From the NCBI RefSeq assembly GCF_001592365.1, contig NZ_BCWU01000005.1, positions 62,001 to 126,000 on the forward strand: a DNA stretch of 64,000 nt. Direction: 5' to 3'. Position 1 is the stretch's first letter; the number at the start of each line of letters is the position of its first letter. Positions 53,658 to 62,837 of this stretch are shown here, piece by piece. The position numbers and the translations under genes are program-made. The stretch is from Gordonia hydrophobica NBRC 16057. GTDB lineage: Bacteria; Actinomycetota; Actinomycetes; Mycobacteriales; Mycobacteriaceae. The notes beneath the pieces were generated by a model. The model was not told the origin of the DNA. It made no database searches and was given only the letters and a program-made list of their open reading frames with translations.

Positions 53658-54431
53658 ATGACGAACCCGCAGGATCCCGAGTCGTCGGCGTCGACCGAAC
53701 GACAGGCCCCGTCCGAGCAGCAGACGCAGTTCGTACCGCAGCCCCCAGCGGGCGCGCCGATGCCGCCGGGGCAGCAACCTCCGGGCGTTCCGTACCCCGC
53801 GCCCGGCCCGGATTCACAGCAGTGGACGACGCAGGCCGCGCCTGCCTATGGTCTACCGCCGCAGCACCCGCCGTACGGTCCGGGCTTTGTCCCGATGCCG
53901 CCGCAGCGGCCGTCGTTCTTCGCGCAGTTGCCGCGGCCGACGCTCCTCGCGCTGGCGGCGTCGGCGGCGGGCATCGTCACCTTCTTCATGGGGTTCCTCG
54001 GGTGGATCACCATTTCGTCGGACATCGAGCGGAAGGCCGAGAACTGGTCGGCGGGGGTCGGCGACAGCGTCAACATCCCCGCGTACTTGACGCCGTCGCT
54101 GGTGCTGAGTCCGGGATGGTTCTTCCTCCTGCTCGGGGCGGTCGCGGTCGCGAGCGCGGGGCTCGTCGCCCCGAAGCTGCGGCGCTTCCTGCCGTACTTG
54201 GCGTTCCTGTCCGTGGTGGGATGGCTGGGCTTGTTCGTGTGTGCGCTGGGACTGCCGCCGTTCATCTCGCTCGGGGCAGGCGCCTACGTCGCGCTGGTGA
54301 TCGGGTTCGCTCAAGCCGCGCTGTTGGTGGTCGCCGCCGTCCTCGACGGCATGGACCCGGGGCACCCCGCACCGCCGCAGCCGCCGCTGCAGCCCGCGCC
54401 GACACACCAGCAGCCCCCGCCCGCGTACTGA
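53658..54431 (+). CDS. DUF5336 membrane protein (34-kDa antigen family)
   Basis: 257 residues. An N-terminal Pro/Gln-rich, probably disordered cytoplasmic region of about 90 residues (PPGQQPPGVPYPAPG), four membrane spans (LLALAASAAGIVTFFMGFLG, WFFLLLGAVAVASAGLVAPK and two more), and a Pro/Gln tail. Same place after sucD as Rv0954, which has been linked to the division site in mycobacteria; function otherwise unknown. Monocistronic, between terminator and the AccD3-like gene. Confidence 0.82.
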   Translation: MTNPQDPESSASTERQAPSEQQTQFVPQPPAGAPMPPGQQPPGVPYPAPGPDSQQWTTQAAPAYGLPPQHPPYGPGFVPMPPQRPSFFAQLPRPTLLALAASAAGIVTFFMGFLGWITISSDIERKAENWSAGVGDSVNIPAYLTPSLVLSPGWFFLLLGAVAVASAGLVAPKLRRFLPYLAFLSVVGWLGLFVCALGLPPFISLGAGAYVALVIGFAQAALLVVAAVLDGMDPGHPAPPQPPLQPAPTHQQPPPAY

Positions 54432-54496
54432 CGGCAGCAGCCTGCTCGCACCGCGATCGGGTGGAACCGGCGTTGCGGTGAGGCATCATCGGACCC

Positions 54497-55837
54497 ATGA
54501 GACTTGATCGACCGGATGCGCACGCCATGATCGACGCCGCTCTGGATCCCGCATCGTGGGAACCCTGGGACCAGGCGGACGAGTCCGTCCTGACCGGCCG
54601 GGGCACAGCGGGTGGTCGTGCGGTCGCGCTGGTGGTCAGTGAGTTCGGCTTCGCGGGCGGCTCGATCGGCGGGGTGGCGGGGCAGCGGATCGTCGACGCG
54701 GTCCGGCGGGCCACCGCCGAGCGACTCCCGATCCTCGCCATGCCGGCGTCGGGTGGCACCCGCATGCAGGAGGGGACACCTGCATTCCTGCAGATGTCCG
54801 CGATCACCGCCGTGGTGAACGACCATCGCGAGGCGGGCCTGCCCTACCTGGTGTACCTGCGGCATCCGACGACTGGCGGAGTCTTCGCCTCGTGGGGATC
54901 GCTCGGCGACGTGATCTGGGCGCAGCCCGGCGCGCTCACCGGTTTCCTCGGGCCCAAGGTGTACGCGGGCATCTACGGCCGATCCTTTCCGGCCGGCGTC
55001 CAATCGTCGGACAACCTGCGCCGGTTGGGCTTCAACGACGACGTGTTCGCCCCCGCAGCACTCGGCGGCCGACTCAGCGAGGTGCTCGAAGCCCTCGACC
55101 CCGCTGCACGCACCGTCCGCAGCGACGGGCAGGTGCGGGTGGCGACGCCGGTCGACGATGCGTGGGCCGCGGTCAAGTCGACCCGAGCGCCGGACCGTCC
55201 CGGTCTCGCCGACCTCGAAGCCCATCTCGGAGCAGTGCACCTGGCGGGCGACGGACCCGTGCGCCTCGCCCTGGCACGCGTCGCCGGACGTCCGACGGTG
55301 CTCGTCGGTCAGGACCGCACCGTGCAGGAGGCCGGGCACCTGATCTCGGCCGCCGAACTCCGCGTCGCGCGCCGCGCGGTCGCGCTGGCCGGTCGGTGGC
55401 GACTGCTGCTCGTCACCGTCGTCGACACCAGCGGCGGTGAGCTGTCGGCGGCAGCCGAGGAATCCGGGCTGGCCCGACAGATCGCCCACTGCACCGCCGA
55501 ACTGCTCGCGGCGCCGGTGCCGACCGCGTCCATTCTGTTGGGGCAGGGGACCGGCGGCGCAGCGCTGGCGATCTTCCCGACCGATCTGCGGATCGCGGCA
55601 TCCGACGCCTGGCTCTCACCGCTGCCGCCCGAAGGAGCGAGCATCATCATGCACGGCGACGTGGAGCATGCGCCCGCGATGGCCCGCGAGCAGCGGATCT
55701 GGGCCCGTGACCTGCACGATCTGGGGATCATCGACAGCGTGGCCGACACGATCGGCGACCTGACAGCGAGACTCGACGACTGGGCGGCGTCGGATCCGGT
55801 GCCGGATCGGGCCGGTCGCGTTCGCGTCGGGCGGTAG
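54497..55837 (+). CDS. accD3: AccD3-like acyl-CoA carboxylase carboxyltransferase
   Basis: 446 residues, containing both crotonase-like halves of a carboxyltransferase in one chain. N-terminal half: MPASGGTRMQEGTPAFLQMS and the oxyanion region TTGGVFASWGSLGDV. C-terminal half: VDTSGGELSAAAEESGLARQ and LGQGTGGAALAIFPTDLRIA. This is the AccD3 pattern of mycobacteria, whose acyl-CoA substrate is not established. No biotin carrier nearby. Its stop is 13 bases before the TetR gene, so the two may be co-transcribed. Confidence 0.75.
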   Translation: MRLDRPDAHAMIDAALDPASWEPWDQADESVLTGRGTAGGRAVALVVSEFGFAGGSIGGVAGQRIVDAVRRATAERLPILAMPASGGTRMQEGTPAFLQMSAITAVVNDHREAGLPYLVYLRHPTTGGVFASWGSLGDVIWAQPGALTGFLGPKVYAGIYGRSFPAGVQSSDNLRRLGFNDDVFAPAALGGRLSEVLEALDPAARTVRSDGQVRVATPVDDAWAAVKSTRAPDRPGLADLEAHLGAVHLAGDGPVRLALARVAGRPTVLVGQDRTVQEAGHLISAAELRVARRAVALAGRWRLLLVTVVDTSGGELSAAAEESGLARQIAHCTAELLAAPVPTASILLGQGTGGAALAIFPTDLRIAASDAWLSPLPPEGASIIMHGDVEHAPAMAREQRIWARDLHDLGIIDSVADTIGDLTARLDDWAASDPVPDRAGRVRVGR

Positions 55838-55850
55838 AGTCGGCACCGCC

Positions 55851-56462
55851 ATGCCATCTGACCTCGATCCGCCGCGACCGGCCACCCGCCGTGACCAGGC
55901 GAAGGCCGCTCGACGGGTGGAGATCCTCGCCGCGGCCGCGCGGCAGTTCGCGAGTCGCGGCTACCAGGGGGTGCGGCTGGAGGACATCGGCGCAGCAGTC
56001 GGCATCAGCGGTCCGGCGATGTACCGGCACTTCGCCTCGAAGACCGCCTTGCTCGACACGATCCTCGTCGACATCTCTGAACAGTTGTATGACGGCGGCT
56101 CCGCGGCGGCGGGCTCGCCGGGATCGCCCGACGATCGGCTGCACAAGCTGATCGAGTTCCACATCGATGTGCTCGTCACCCGCCCCGACCTCATCAGCGT
56201 GCAAGACCGAGACCTGTTCTCCCTGTCCGACGACGCCAGGTATCGGGTGCGATCGTTGCAGCGGCGGTACGTCGAAGAGTGGGTGCGGGTGCTGTGCGAA
56301 CGCGCCGCCGAGCGGGGGACCGATCTGGAGGCAGTGGAGGCTCGGGTGCGGATCCATGCGATGTTCGGGCTGCTGAACTCGTCGCCACGACTTCCGGCGT
56401 TCCCTCCGGAGCGCCTGCGCGCCTTGCTGATCGGGATGGCACTCGGCGCACTCGACGGCTAG
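55851..56462 (+). CDS. TetR-family regulator of the accD1 operon
   Basis: 203 residues. HTH: VEILAAAARQFASRGYQGVR and LEDIGAAVGISGPAMYRHFA (residues 20-65). The C-terminal ligand domain ends in RIHAMFGLLNSSPRLPAFPP. Homologous in place and pattern to Rv2506. It lies 118 bases before accD1, and a perfect 26-bp operator stands between them, so it very probably represses the leucine catabolic operon, with an acyl-CoA as inducer. Confidence 0.88.
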   Translation: MPSDLDPPRPATRRDQAKAARRVEILAAAARQFASRGYQGVRLEDIGAAVGISGPAMYRHFASKTALLDTILVDISEQLYDGGSAAAGSPGSPDDRLHKLIEFHIDVLVTRPDLISVQDRDLFSLSDDARYRVRSLQRRYVEEWVRVLCERAAERGTDLEAVEARVRIHAMFGLLNSSPRLPAFPPERLRALLIGMALGALDG

Positions 56463-56532
56463 GTCCGGTTGGGTCACCGCGCACTCGAGAACTCATCGTC
56501 ACGAACCACTGGAAAAAGTGGGCGCTCTCACC

Positions 56533-56567
56533 TATCCTCAATTTCAGTTAATCGAAACTAACTGAAA
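56533..56567 (+). promoter_or_regulatory. accD1 promoter and TetR operator
   Basis: TATCCT (56533-56538) is the likely -10. TTTCAGTTA (56542-56550) and TAACTGAAA (56559-56567) form a perfect inverted repeat with an eight-base spacer, placed across the start point and 13 bases before the accD1 GTG. Confidence 0.75.
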
Positions 56568-56580
56568 GGCGGGCACGACG

Positions 56581-58146
56581 GTGACGACCTCAACCGATGC
56601 GCACCTGGCCAATGTGGACGTGCTGCGGACCCGCTTGGCCGCGGCGGCGCAGGGCGGCGGCGAGAAGGCACGCGCCCGGCACCTCTCCCGCGGCAAGCTG
56701 CTCCCGCGCGATCGCGTGGACGGCGTGATCGACCCGGGCTCGCCCTTCCTGGAGGTGGCGCCGCTCGCGGCCAACGGCATGTACGACGACAAGGCGCCCG
56801 CCGCAGGCGTCGTCGCGGGCATCGGCCGCATCCACGGCCGCGAGTGCATGATCGTCGCCAACGACGCCACGGTCTCCGGCGGCACGTACTACCCGGTCAC
56901 GGTCAAGAAGCATCTGCGCGCCCAGGAGATCGCCTCCCAGAATCGGCTGCCCTGCATCTACCTCGTCGACTCCGGCGGCGCCATGCTCCTCAACCAGGAG
57001 GAGGTGTTCCCCGACCGGGAGCACTTCGGCCGCATCTTCTACAACCAGGCCACGATGAGCGCCGCGGGCATCCCGCAGATCTCCGCGGTCCTCGGCTCGT
57101 CGACCGCGGGCGGCGCGTATGTCCCGGCCATGAGCGACGAGACTGTCATCGTCCGCAACCAGGGCACCATCTTCCTCGCGGGGCCGCCGCTGGTGAAGGC
57201 CGCCACCGGCGAGGACGTCACCGCGGAGGAACTCGGCGGGGGCACCATGCACTCCACCGTCTCCGGCGTCACCGACCACCTCGTCGACAACGACGAGCAG
57301 GCCCTCGCGAAGGTCCGCGAGATCGTCAAGACCCTGGGCCCGCGGGAGCCCGCGCAGTGGGAGACCACACCGACGCGTGTTCCGCAGCGCCCGCAGACCG
57401 ACCTGTACGACGTGGTTCCCACCGATCCGCGCATCCCCTACGACGTCCACGAGGTCATCGAGATCCTCGCCGACGGCGGCGAGTACACCGAGTTCAAGGC
57501 CGGCTACGGAACATCACTGGTCACGGCCTTCGCGACCGTCCACGGACACCCCGTCGGGTTCGTGGCCAACAACGGCGTCCTGTTCAGCGAGTCGGCGCTC
57601 AAGGGTGCGCACTTCATCGAGCTCTGCGACCAGCGCCGGATCCCACTGATCTTCCTGCAGAACATCACCGGCTTCATGGTGGGACGCCAGTACGAGGAGG
57701 GCGGCATCGCCAAGAACGGCGCCAAGATGGTCAACGCCGTCGCCTGCGCTCGGGTGCCCAAGTTGACCGTCATGATCGGCGGCTCGTTCGGTGCAGGCAA
57801 CTACTCCATGTGCGGGCGCGCGTACTCACCGCGCTTCCTGTGGATGTGGCCCAACGCCCGCATCTCGGTGATGGGCGGACCGCAGGCCGCCGACACCCTC
57901 GCGACCGTCCGGCGGGGTGGAATCGAACGGTCCGGCGGAACCTGGTCGGCCGACGAGGAAGAGGCCTTCAAGGAGCCGATCCGCAAGCAGTTCGAGGAAC
58001 AGTCCGACGCCTACTACTCCACCGCGCGGCTGTGGGACGACGGGATCATCGACCCCGCCGACACCCGCACGGTGCTCGGTCTGGCTCTCGAGGCCTGCCG
58101 TCACGCGCCACTGAACGACCCCGCCTACGGCGTCTTCCGGATGTGA
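56581..58146 (+). CDS. accD1: Methylcrotonyl-CoA carboxylase carboxyltransferase (beta) subunit
   Basis: 521 residues. Carboxyltransferase with both oxyanion motifs: [20 protein letters not shown] in the N-half and [18 protein letters not shown] in the C-half; [20 protein letters not shown] is also typical of MCC beta. Pairs with AccA1 to carboxylate 3-methylcrotonyl-CoA in leucine breakdown. GTG start behind AAAGGCGGG. First gene of the operon. Confidence 0.93.
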   Translation: MTTSTDAHLANVDVLRTRLAAAAQGGGEKARARHLSRGKLLPRDRVDGVIDPGSPFLEVAPLAANGMYDDKAPAAGVVAGIGRIHGRECMIVANDATVSGGTYYPVTVKKHLRAQEIASQNRLPCIYLVDSGGAMLLNQEEVFPDREHFGRIFYNQATMSAAGIPQISAVLGSSTAGGAYVPAMSDETVIVRNQGTIFLAGPPLVKAATGEDVTAEELGGGTMHSTVSGVTDHLVDNDEQALAKVREIVKTLGPREPAQWETTPTRVPQRPQTDLYDVVPTDPRIPYDVHEVIEILADGGEYTEFKAGYGTSLVTAFATVHGHPVGFVANNGVLFSESALKGAHFIELCDQRRIPLIFLQNITGFMVGRQYEEGGIAKNGAKMVNAVACARVPKLTVMIGGSFGAGNYSMCGRAYSPRFLWMWPNARISVMGGPQAADTLATVRRGGIERSGGTWSADEEEAFKEPIRKQFEEQSDAYYSTARLWDDGIIDPADTRTVLGLALEACRHAPLNDPAYGVFRM

Positions 58147-58157
58147 GAGACCAGGAA

Positions 58158-60221
58158 ATGAACTCAGCAACGAACTCTGCCACCACCGTGCGCGCCCGCA
58201 ACATTCGCAAGGTCCTCGTCGCCAACCGCGGCGAGATCGCGTGCCGCGTCATCGCCACCCTGCACCAGATGGGGATCAAGTCCGTCGCCGTCTACTCCGA
58301 CGCCGATGCGGACGCACCCCACGTCAAGGCGGCTGACGAAGCCGTCCGTCTCGGACCGGCCGCCGCGACCGCCAGCTACCTGCTGATCGACGCCGTCATC
58401 GACGCCGCCCGGATCACCGGTGCCGACGCCGTCCACCCGGGCTACGGCTTCCTGTCCGAGAACCAGCAGTTCGCGCAAGCCCTCGCCGACGCGGGCATCG
58501 TCTTCATCGGCCCGCCGGCATCCGCGATCGCGACGATGGGCGACAAGATCACGGCCCGCGCCGCCGTGACCGCGCGCGACGTCCCCGTCGTCCCCGGCAT
58601 CTCGCGCCCCGGCCTGTCCGACCAGGAACTCATCGACGGCTCGGACGCCGTCGGCTTCCCGGTGCTCATCAAGCCGAGCGCAGGCGGCGGCGGCAAGGGC
58701 ATGCACCGGGTCGAGGACTCTGCGGGCCTGCCCGACGCCCTGGTGACCGCGCGCCGCGAAGCGGCGTCCGCGTTCGGCGACGACACCCTCTTCCTCGAGC
58801 ACTTCGTCCTCACTCCGCGCCACATCGAGGTCCAGATCCTGGCCGACGAACACGGCAACGTGATCCATCTCGGCGAACGCGAATGCTCCCTGCAGCGTCG
58901 CCACCAGAAGGTCATCGAGGAGGCGCCGTCGGCTCTGCTCGACGAGGCGACGCGGGCCCGGATCGGCGCCGCCGCGTGCGACGCCGCCCGATCCGTCGGC
59001 TACACCGGCGCGGGCACCGTCGAGTTCATCGTCTCCGCCGCCAAACCGGACGAGTTCTTCTTCATGGAGATGAACACCCGCCTGCAGGTGGAGCACCCGG
59101 TCACCGAGATGGTCACCGGCGTCGACCTCGTCGAACAGCAGATCCGCATCGCGCGCGGCGAAGTGCTCGCCTTGACGCAGGACGCCATCGTGCTCACCGG
59201 ACACGCCGTCGAAGCGCGCGTCTACGCCGAGGACCCCGCCGAGGGATTCCTGCCGACCGGCGGCACCATCGCCCGGCTGTCGTGGCCGCGCACCGCGGTC
59301 GACGAACCCCGGCACGACGTCGGCGTCCGGATCGACAGCGGCATCACCGCCGGATCGGTGATCGGCAGCGACTACGACCCGATGCTCGCCAAGGTCATCG
59401 CCCACGGCGCCGACCGCGACGAGGCCTTCGATCGTCTCGACGAGGCGCTCGCGGAGACCCGCCTGCTGGGCGTCGTCAGCAACATCGACTTCTGTCGCCA
59501 CGTCCTGGCGCACCCCCAGGTGCGCGACGGCCGACTCGACACCGAACTGCTCGACCGCATCGGCGCCGAGTACGTCGGCGCCGAGGCCGATCCGCGAGCG
59601 CTGGTCGCCGCGACCCTCGGCGCCCTGGATCTGGGCGATCCGAACGATCTCTGGTCCTGTGCCCTGGGTTTCCGGATCGGAGCGCCGTCGCCGGTCGTTG
59701 CCCGGCTCACCGAGGGCGGTCGGCGGTACACGGTCTCGGCGCACATCCTGCGGACGCAGCCGGGAATCCTCGACGCTGCCGTCACCATCGACTACGTGGA
59801 CACCGACCGGGAGCCGTGGAGTACGGACGTCCGTCTCCGCGAGGTGAGTCCCGGTGTCTTCGACCTCGTCTTCGACGGGCGCTCCCGTCGGTGGGAAGTG
59901 AACGTCGACGACCGCTCCGGTCGCCGCTGGGTTGCCGGACAGCCCGGAACGTGGATTCTCGAGACGGAGCGAGCCCTGGCGGAGGACGATGAGACCGACG
60001 CCGCGGGCGGAGTCCTCAGTCCCATGCCCGGCACGGTGGTCGCCGTCCCCGGCGTGGACGGCGACGAGGTGGCAGCAGGCGACGCACTGGTGGTGGTCGA
60101 GGCGATGAAGATGGAACACACTCTCCGCGCACCGATCGGCGGTACCGCGTCGATCAAGGTCCGCGTCGGCGACAAGGTGGACGCCAAGCAGCTGCTGGCC
60201 CTGGTCCAGCACACCGAATGA
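58158..60221 (+). CDS. accA1: Methylcrotonyl-CoA carboxylase biotin-containing (alpha) subunit
   Basis: 687 residues. Biotin carboxylase domain ([23 protein letters not shown]-grasp loop [32 protein letters not shown]), a linking BT-like region, then the biotin carrier at the C-terminus with EAMKMEH (lysine about K651). ATG 58158 follows ACCAGGAA, 11 bases after accD1. Together with AccD1 forms the holo-carboxylase. Confidence 0.95.
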   Translation: MNSATNSATTVRARNIRKVLVANRGEIACRVIATLHQMGIKSVAVYSDADADAPHVKAADEAVRLGPAAATASYLLIDAVIDAARITGADAVHPGYGFLSENQQFAQALADAGIVFIGPPASAIATMGDKITARAAVTARDVPVVPGISRPGLSDQELIDGSDAVGFPVLIKPSAGGGGKGMHRVEDSAGLPDALVTARREAASAFGDDTLFLEHFVLTPRHIEVQILADEHGNVIHLGERECSLQRRHQKVIEEAPSALLDEATRARIGAAACDAARSVGYTGAGTVEFIVSAAKPDEFFFMEMNTRLQVEHPVTEMVTGVDLVEQQIRIARGEVLALTQDAIVLTGHAVEARVYAEDPAEGFLPTGGTIARLSWPRTAVDEPRHDVGVRIDSGITAGSVIGSDYDPMLAKVIAHGADRDEAFDRLDEALAETRLLGVVSNIDFCRHVLAHPQVRDGRLDTELLDRIGAEYVGAEADPRALVAATLGALDLGDPNDLWSCALGFRIGAPSPVVARLTEGGRRYTVSAHILRTQPGILDAAVTIDYVDTDREPWSTDVRLREVSPGVFDLVFDGRSRRWEVNVDDRSGRRWVAGQPGTWILETERALAEDDETDAAGGVLSPMPGTVVAVPGVDGDEVAAGDALVVVEAMKMEHTLRAPIGGTASIKVRVGDKVDAKQLLALVQHTE

Positions 60222-60295
60222 CCAGAATCGCCGGCATCCGAAGAACCGTCACCCCACGTAAGAATTTGTAGAGACGACAGAGGGACTGCACTCAC

Positions 60296-61444
60296 ATGGA
60301 ACTGACTCAGGAATACACCGACCTGGTGACCACGGTGCGCGACTTCGCGCAGCAGGTGGTGGCGCCGGTCTCGGCCAAGCACGACGAAGAGAAGTCGTTC
60401 CCGTACGAGATCGTCGAGCAGATGGGCCAGATCGGCCTGTTCGGCCTTCCGTTCAGCGAAGAGTTCGGCGGCATGGGTGGCGACTACTTCGCCCTCGCGC
60501 TCGCCTTGGAAGAGCTCGGCAAGGTGGACCAGTCGGTCGCCATCACCGTGGAGGCCGGCGTCGGCCTCGGCGCCATGCCGATCTACCGGTTCGGCACCCA
60601 GGAGCAGAAGGAGACCTGGCTGCCCGACCTCCTGGCAGGGAAGCGGCTCGCGGGCTTCGGCCTCACCGAACCGGGCGCTGGATCGGACGCAGGCGCCACC
60701 GCCACCACCGCACGTGAGGACGGCGACGAATGGGTCATCAACGGCGGCAAGCAGTTCATCACCAACTCCGGCACCGACATCACCTCGTTGGTCACCGTCA
60801 CCGCCGTCACCGGTGAGCGAGACGGCGGCCGCAAGGAGATCTCGACGATCATCGTGCCTGCGGGCACGCCCGGCTTCACCGCTGAACCCGCCTACAACAA
60901 GGTCGGCTGGAACGCCTCCGACACGCATCCGCTGAGCTTCGACGATGCTCGCGTCCCGCGCGCCAACCTGCTCGGCGAGCGCGGTCGCGGCTACGCGAAC
61001 TTCCTCTCCATCCTCGACGAGGGGCGCATCGCGATCGCCGGACTCGCGACCGGCGCAGCGCAGGGCTGCGTCGACGAGTCGATCAAGTACGCCCGCGAAC
61101 GGAAGTCGTTCGGCAAGGCCATCGCCGAGTTCCAGTCCGTCTCGTTCGCGATCGCACGCATGGAGGCTCGCGCTCACGTCGCCCGCATGGCCTACTACGA
61201 CGCGGCCGCCAAGATGCTCGCAGGCAAGCCGTTCAAGAAGGAGGCCGCGATCGCCAAGATGGTGTCGTCGGAGGCGGCGATGGACAACGCGCGGACGGCT
61301 ACCCAGATCCACGGCGGCTACGGCTTCATGAACGAGTACCCGGTGGCCCGTCACTACCGCGACTCCAAGATCCTCGAGATCGGGGAGGGCACCACCGAAG
61401 TCCAACTCATGCTCATCGCCCGCTCGCTGGGACTGCCCGCATGA
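60296..61444 (+). CDS. fadE19: Acyl-CoA dehydrogenase, isovaleryl-CoA type
   Basis: 382 residues, FAD enzyme. GFGLTEPGAGSDAGA and FITNSGTDITSL bind flavin and substrate; the C-terminal QIHGGYGFMNEYPVARHYRD and EIGEGTTEVQ are the family signatures, with a glutamate at the usual catalytic place. In the mycobacterial operon this gene (fadE19) supplies the isovaleryl-CoA to methylcrotonyl-CoA step. A 74-base gap follows accA1. Its TGA overlaps the ATG of the next gene. Confidence 0.9.
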   Translation: MELTQEYTDLVTTVRDFAQQVVAPVSAKHDEEKSFPYEIVEQMGQIGLFGLPFSEEFGGMGGDYFALALALEELGKVDQSVAITVEAGVGLGAMPIYRFGTQEQKETWLPDLLAGKRLAGFGLTEPGAGSDAGATATTAREDGDEWVINGGKQFITNSGTDITSLVTVTAVTGERDGGRKEISTIIVPAGTPGFTAEPAYNKVGWNASDTHPLSFDDARVPRANLLGERGRGYANFLSILDEGRIAIAGLATGAAQGCVDESIKYARERKSFGKAIAEFQSVSFAIARMEARAHVARMAYYDAAAKMLAGKPFKKEAAIAKMVSSEAAMDNARTATQIHGGYGFMNEYPVARHYRDSKILEIGEGTTEVQLMLIARSLGLPA

Positions 61445-61938
61445 CCCCCGGCGAGGGCGCGAAACGCGTCACCCAACGCGGCCTCTGGTACGAGGAGTTC
61501 GAGGTCGGGACCGTGTACGAGCACCGTCCGGGGCGCACCATCACCGAGGCGGACAACACCTTCTTCACCACGCTGACCATGAACACTCAGGCGCTCCACC
61601 TGGATGCGGCGTGGTCGGCGACCCAGCCCGGATTCGGCGGTCAGCGACTGGTGAACTCGATGCTCACCCTGTCGACCATCGTCGGGCTGTCCGTCGCGCA
61701 ACTGACGCAGGGCACCCTCGTCGCCAACCTCGGTTTCCACGACATCGCCTTCCCGGCACCGATGTTCGCCGGCGACACCCTGTACGGCGAGACCGAGTGC
61801 ACCGGGAAGCGACTCTCGAAGTCGCGGCCGGGTGAGGGGATCATCGACCTCACTCACGTCGGCCGGAATCAGGACGGTGTCGTCGTCGCCCGAGCCTCGC
61901 GGTCAACGCTGGTGCGCGTGCGCCCCGAGGAGGACTGA
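61441..61938 (+). CDS. MaoC-like (R)-enoyl-CoA hydratase
   Basis: 165 residues, single hot-dog fold. GLWYEEFEVGTVYEHRPGRT followed by TITEADNTFFTTLTMN, with FHDIAFPAPMFAGDTL near residue 100. Matches Rv2499c, shown (as I recall) to hydrate itaconyl-CoA and 3-methylglutaconyl-CoA. So it would supply the HMG-CoA or citramalyl-CoA substrate of the next gene. ATGA overlap with fadE19; five bases before citE. Confidence 0.85.
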   Translation: MTPGEGAKRVTQRGLWYEEFEVGTVYEHRPGRTITEADNTFFTTLTMNTQALHLDAAWSATQPGFGGQRLVNSMLTLSTIVGLSVAQLTQGTLVANLGFHDIAFPAPMFAGDTLYGETECTGKRLSKSRPGEGIIDLTHVGRNQDGVVVARASRSTLVRVRPEED

Positions 61939-61943
61939 GCGGC

Positions 61944-62801
61944 ATGGGTGAGAACACCTGGACTCCCACCGGCCCGGCCCTGCTGTTCTGCCCGGCCGAC
62001 CGACCCGAGCGGTACGCCAAAGCGCTCGACCGTGCGGACATGGTGATCCTCGACCTCGAGGACGCGATCGCTCAGGTCAACAAGGCGCAGGCGCGCGACG
62101 CGCTCATCGGGAACCCGGTGGCCGCCGACCGGGTGATCGTGCGGATCAATCCGGCCGACACCGCCGACCATCAGCTCGACCTCGACGCCGTGGCGTCCAC
62201 GCCGTACCGGCTGGTGATGCAGGCCAAAGTGGAGTCCGCGGCGCAGCTCACCGCGCACGGACTCCCGACCATCGCACTCATCGAGACCCCGCTCGGCGCC
62301 GTCCGCGTCGAGGAGATCGCCGCCGCTCCCAACTGCGTCGGACTGATGTGGGGCGCCGAGGACCTCGTGGCGGGCATGGGCGGATCGTCGAGCCGATTCG
62401 CCGACGACGAGGCGCATCCCGGTCGCTACCGCGACATCGCGCGGTACGTCCGCGCCCGCGTCCGGCTCACCGCCGCGGCGTTCGGCGTGGCCGCGGTCGA
62501 CTCGGTCCACATCGACATCGCCGACGTCGACGGGCTGGTCGCGGAGGTGCGTGACGCCGTCGCCCAGGGCTACACCGCGACCGCGTGCATCCATCCGAGC
62601 CAGGCCGCGCACATCCGCGACGGTTACGCACCGTCGGCGGAGCGCATCGCCTGGGCCCGCACCGTCCTGGCGGGCGCGGAGGCACACGACGGCGGCGTCT
62701 TCGCTGTCGACGGCCAGATGATCGACGGTCCGGTGATCGCTCAGGCGCGCGCCGTGCTGTCGCGGGTGACCGACGCGCCCACGGACCCACCGCACTCCTG
62801 A
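61944..62801 (+). CDS. citE: CitE-type beta-hydroxyacyl-CoA lyase
   Basis: 285 residues, HpcH/HpaI-CitE TIM barrel. LLFCPADRPERYAKALDRAD, VILDLEDAI (metal), VIVRINPADT, IALIETPLGAV (catalytic Glu) and LMWGAEDLVAGMGG. The mycobacterial homologue Rv2498c is described as cleaving (S)-citramalyl-CoA and (S)-HMG-CoA, joining itaconate and leucine breakdown. No CitD or CitF is present, so not a citrate lyase. ATG behind GAGGAGGACT. Confidence 0.88.
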   Translation: MGENTWTPTGPALLFCPADRPERYAKALDRADMVILDLEDAIAQVNKAQARDALIGNPVAADRVIVRINPADTADHQLDLDAVASTPYRLVMQAKVESAAQLTAHGLPTIALIETPLGAVRVEEIAAAPNCVGLMWGAEDLVAGMGGSSSRFADDEAHPGRYRDIARYVRARVRLTAAAFGVAAVDSVHIDIADVDGLVAEVRDAVAQGYTATACIHPSQAAHIRDGYAPSAERIAWARTVLAGAEAHDGGVFAVDGQMIDGPVIAQARAVLSRVTDAPTDPPHS

Positions 62802-62837
62802 AGTACCCGACCATCGCGATCCGCACGGAGGACAACC

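Noticed and set aside
56844-58157. In-frame upstream extension of accA1 through accD1
   Set aside because: Reads accD1 in the wrong frame; real accA1 starts at 58158 with a ribosome-binding sequence and the conserved biotin carboxylase start.
61944-62801. Citrate lyase beta subunit
   Set aside because: No citrate lyase partners; context with MCC genes and a MaoC hydratase fits an acyl-CoA lyase.
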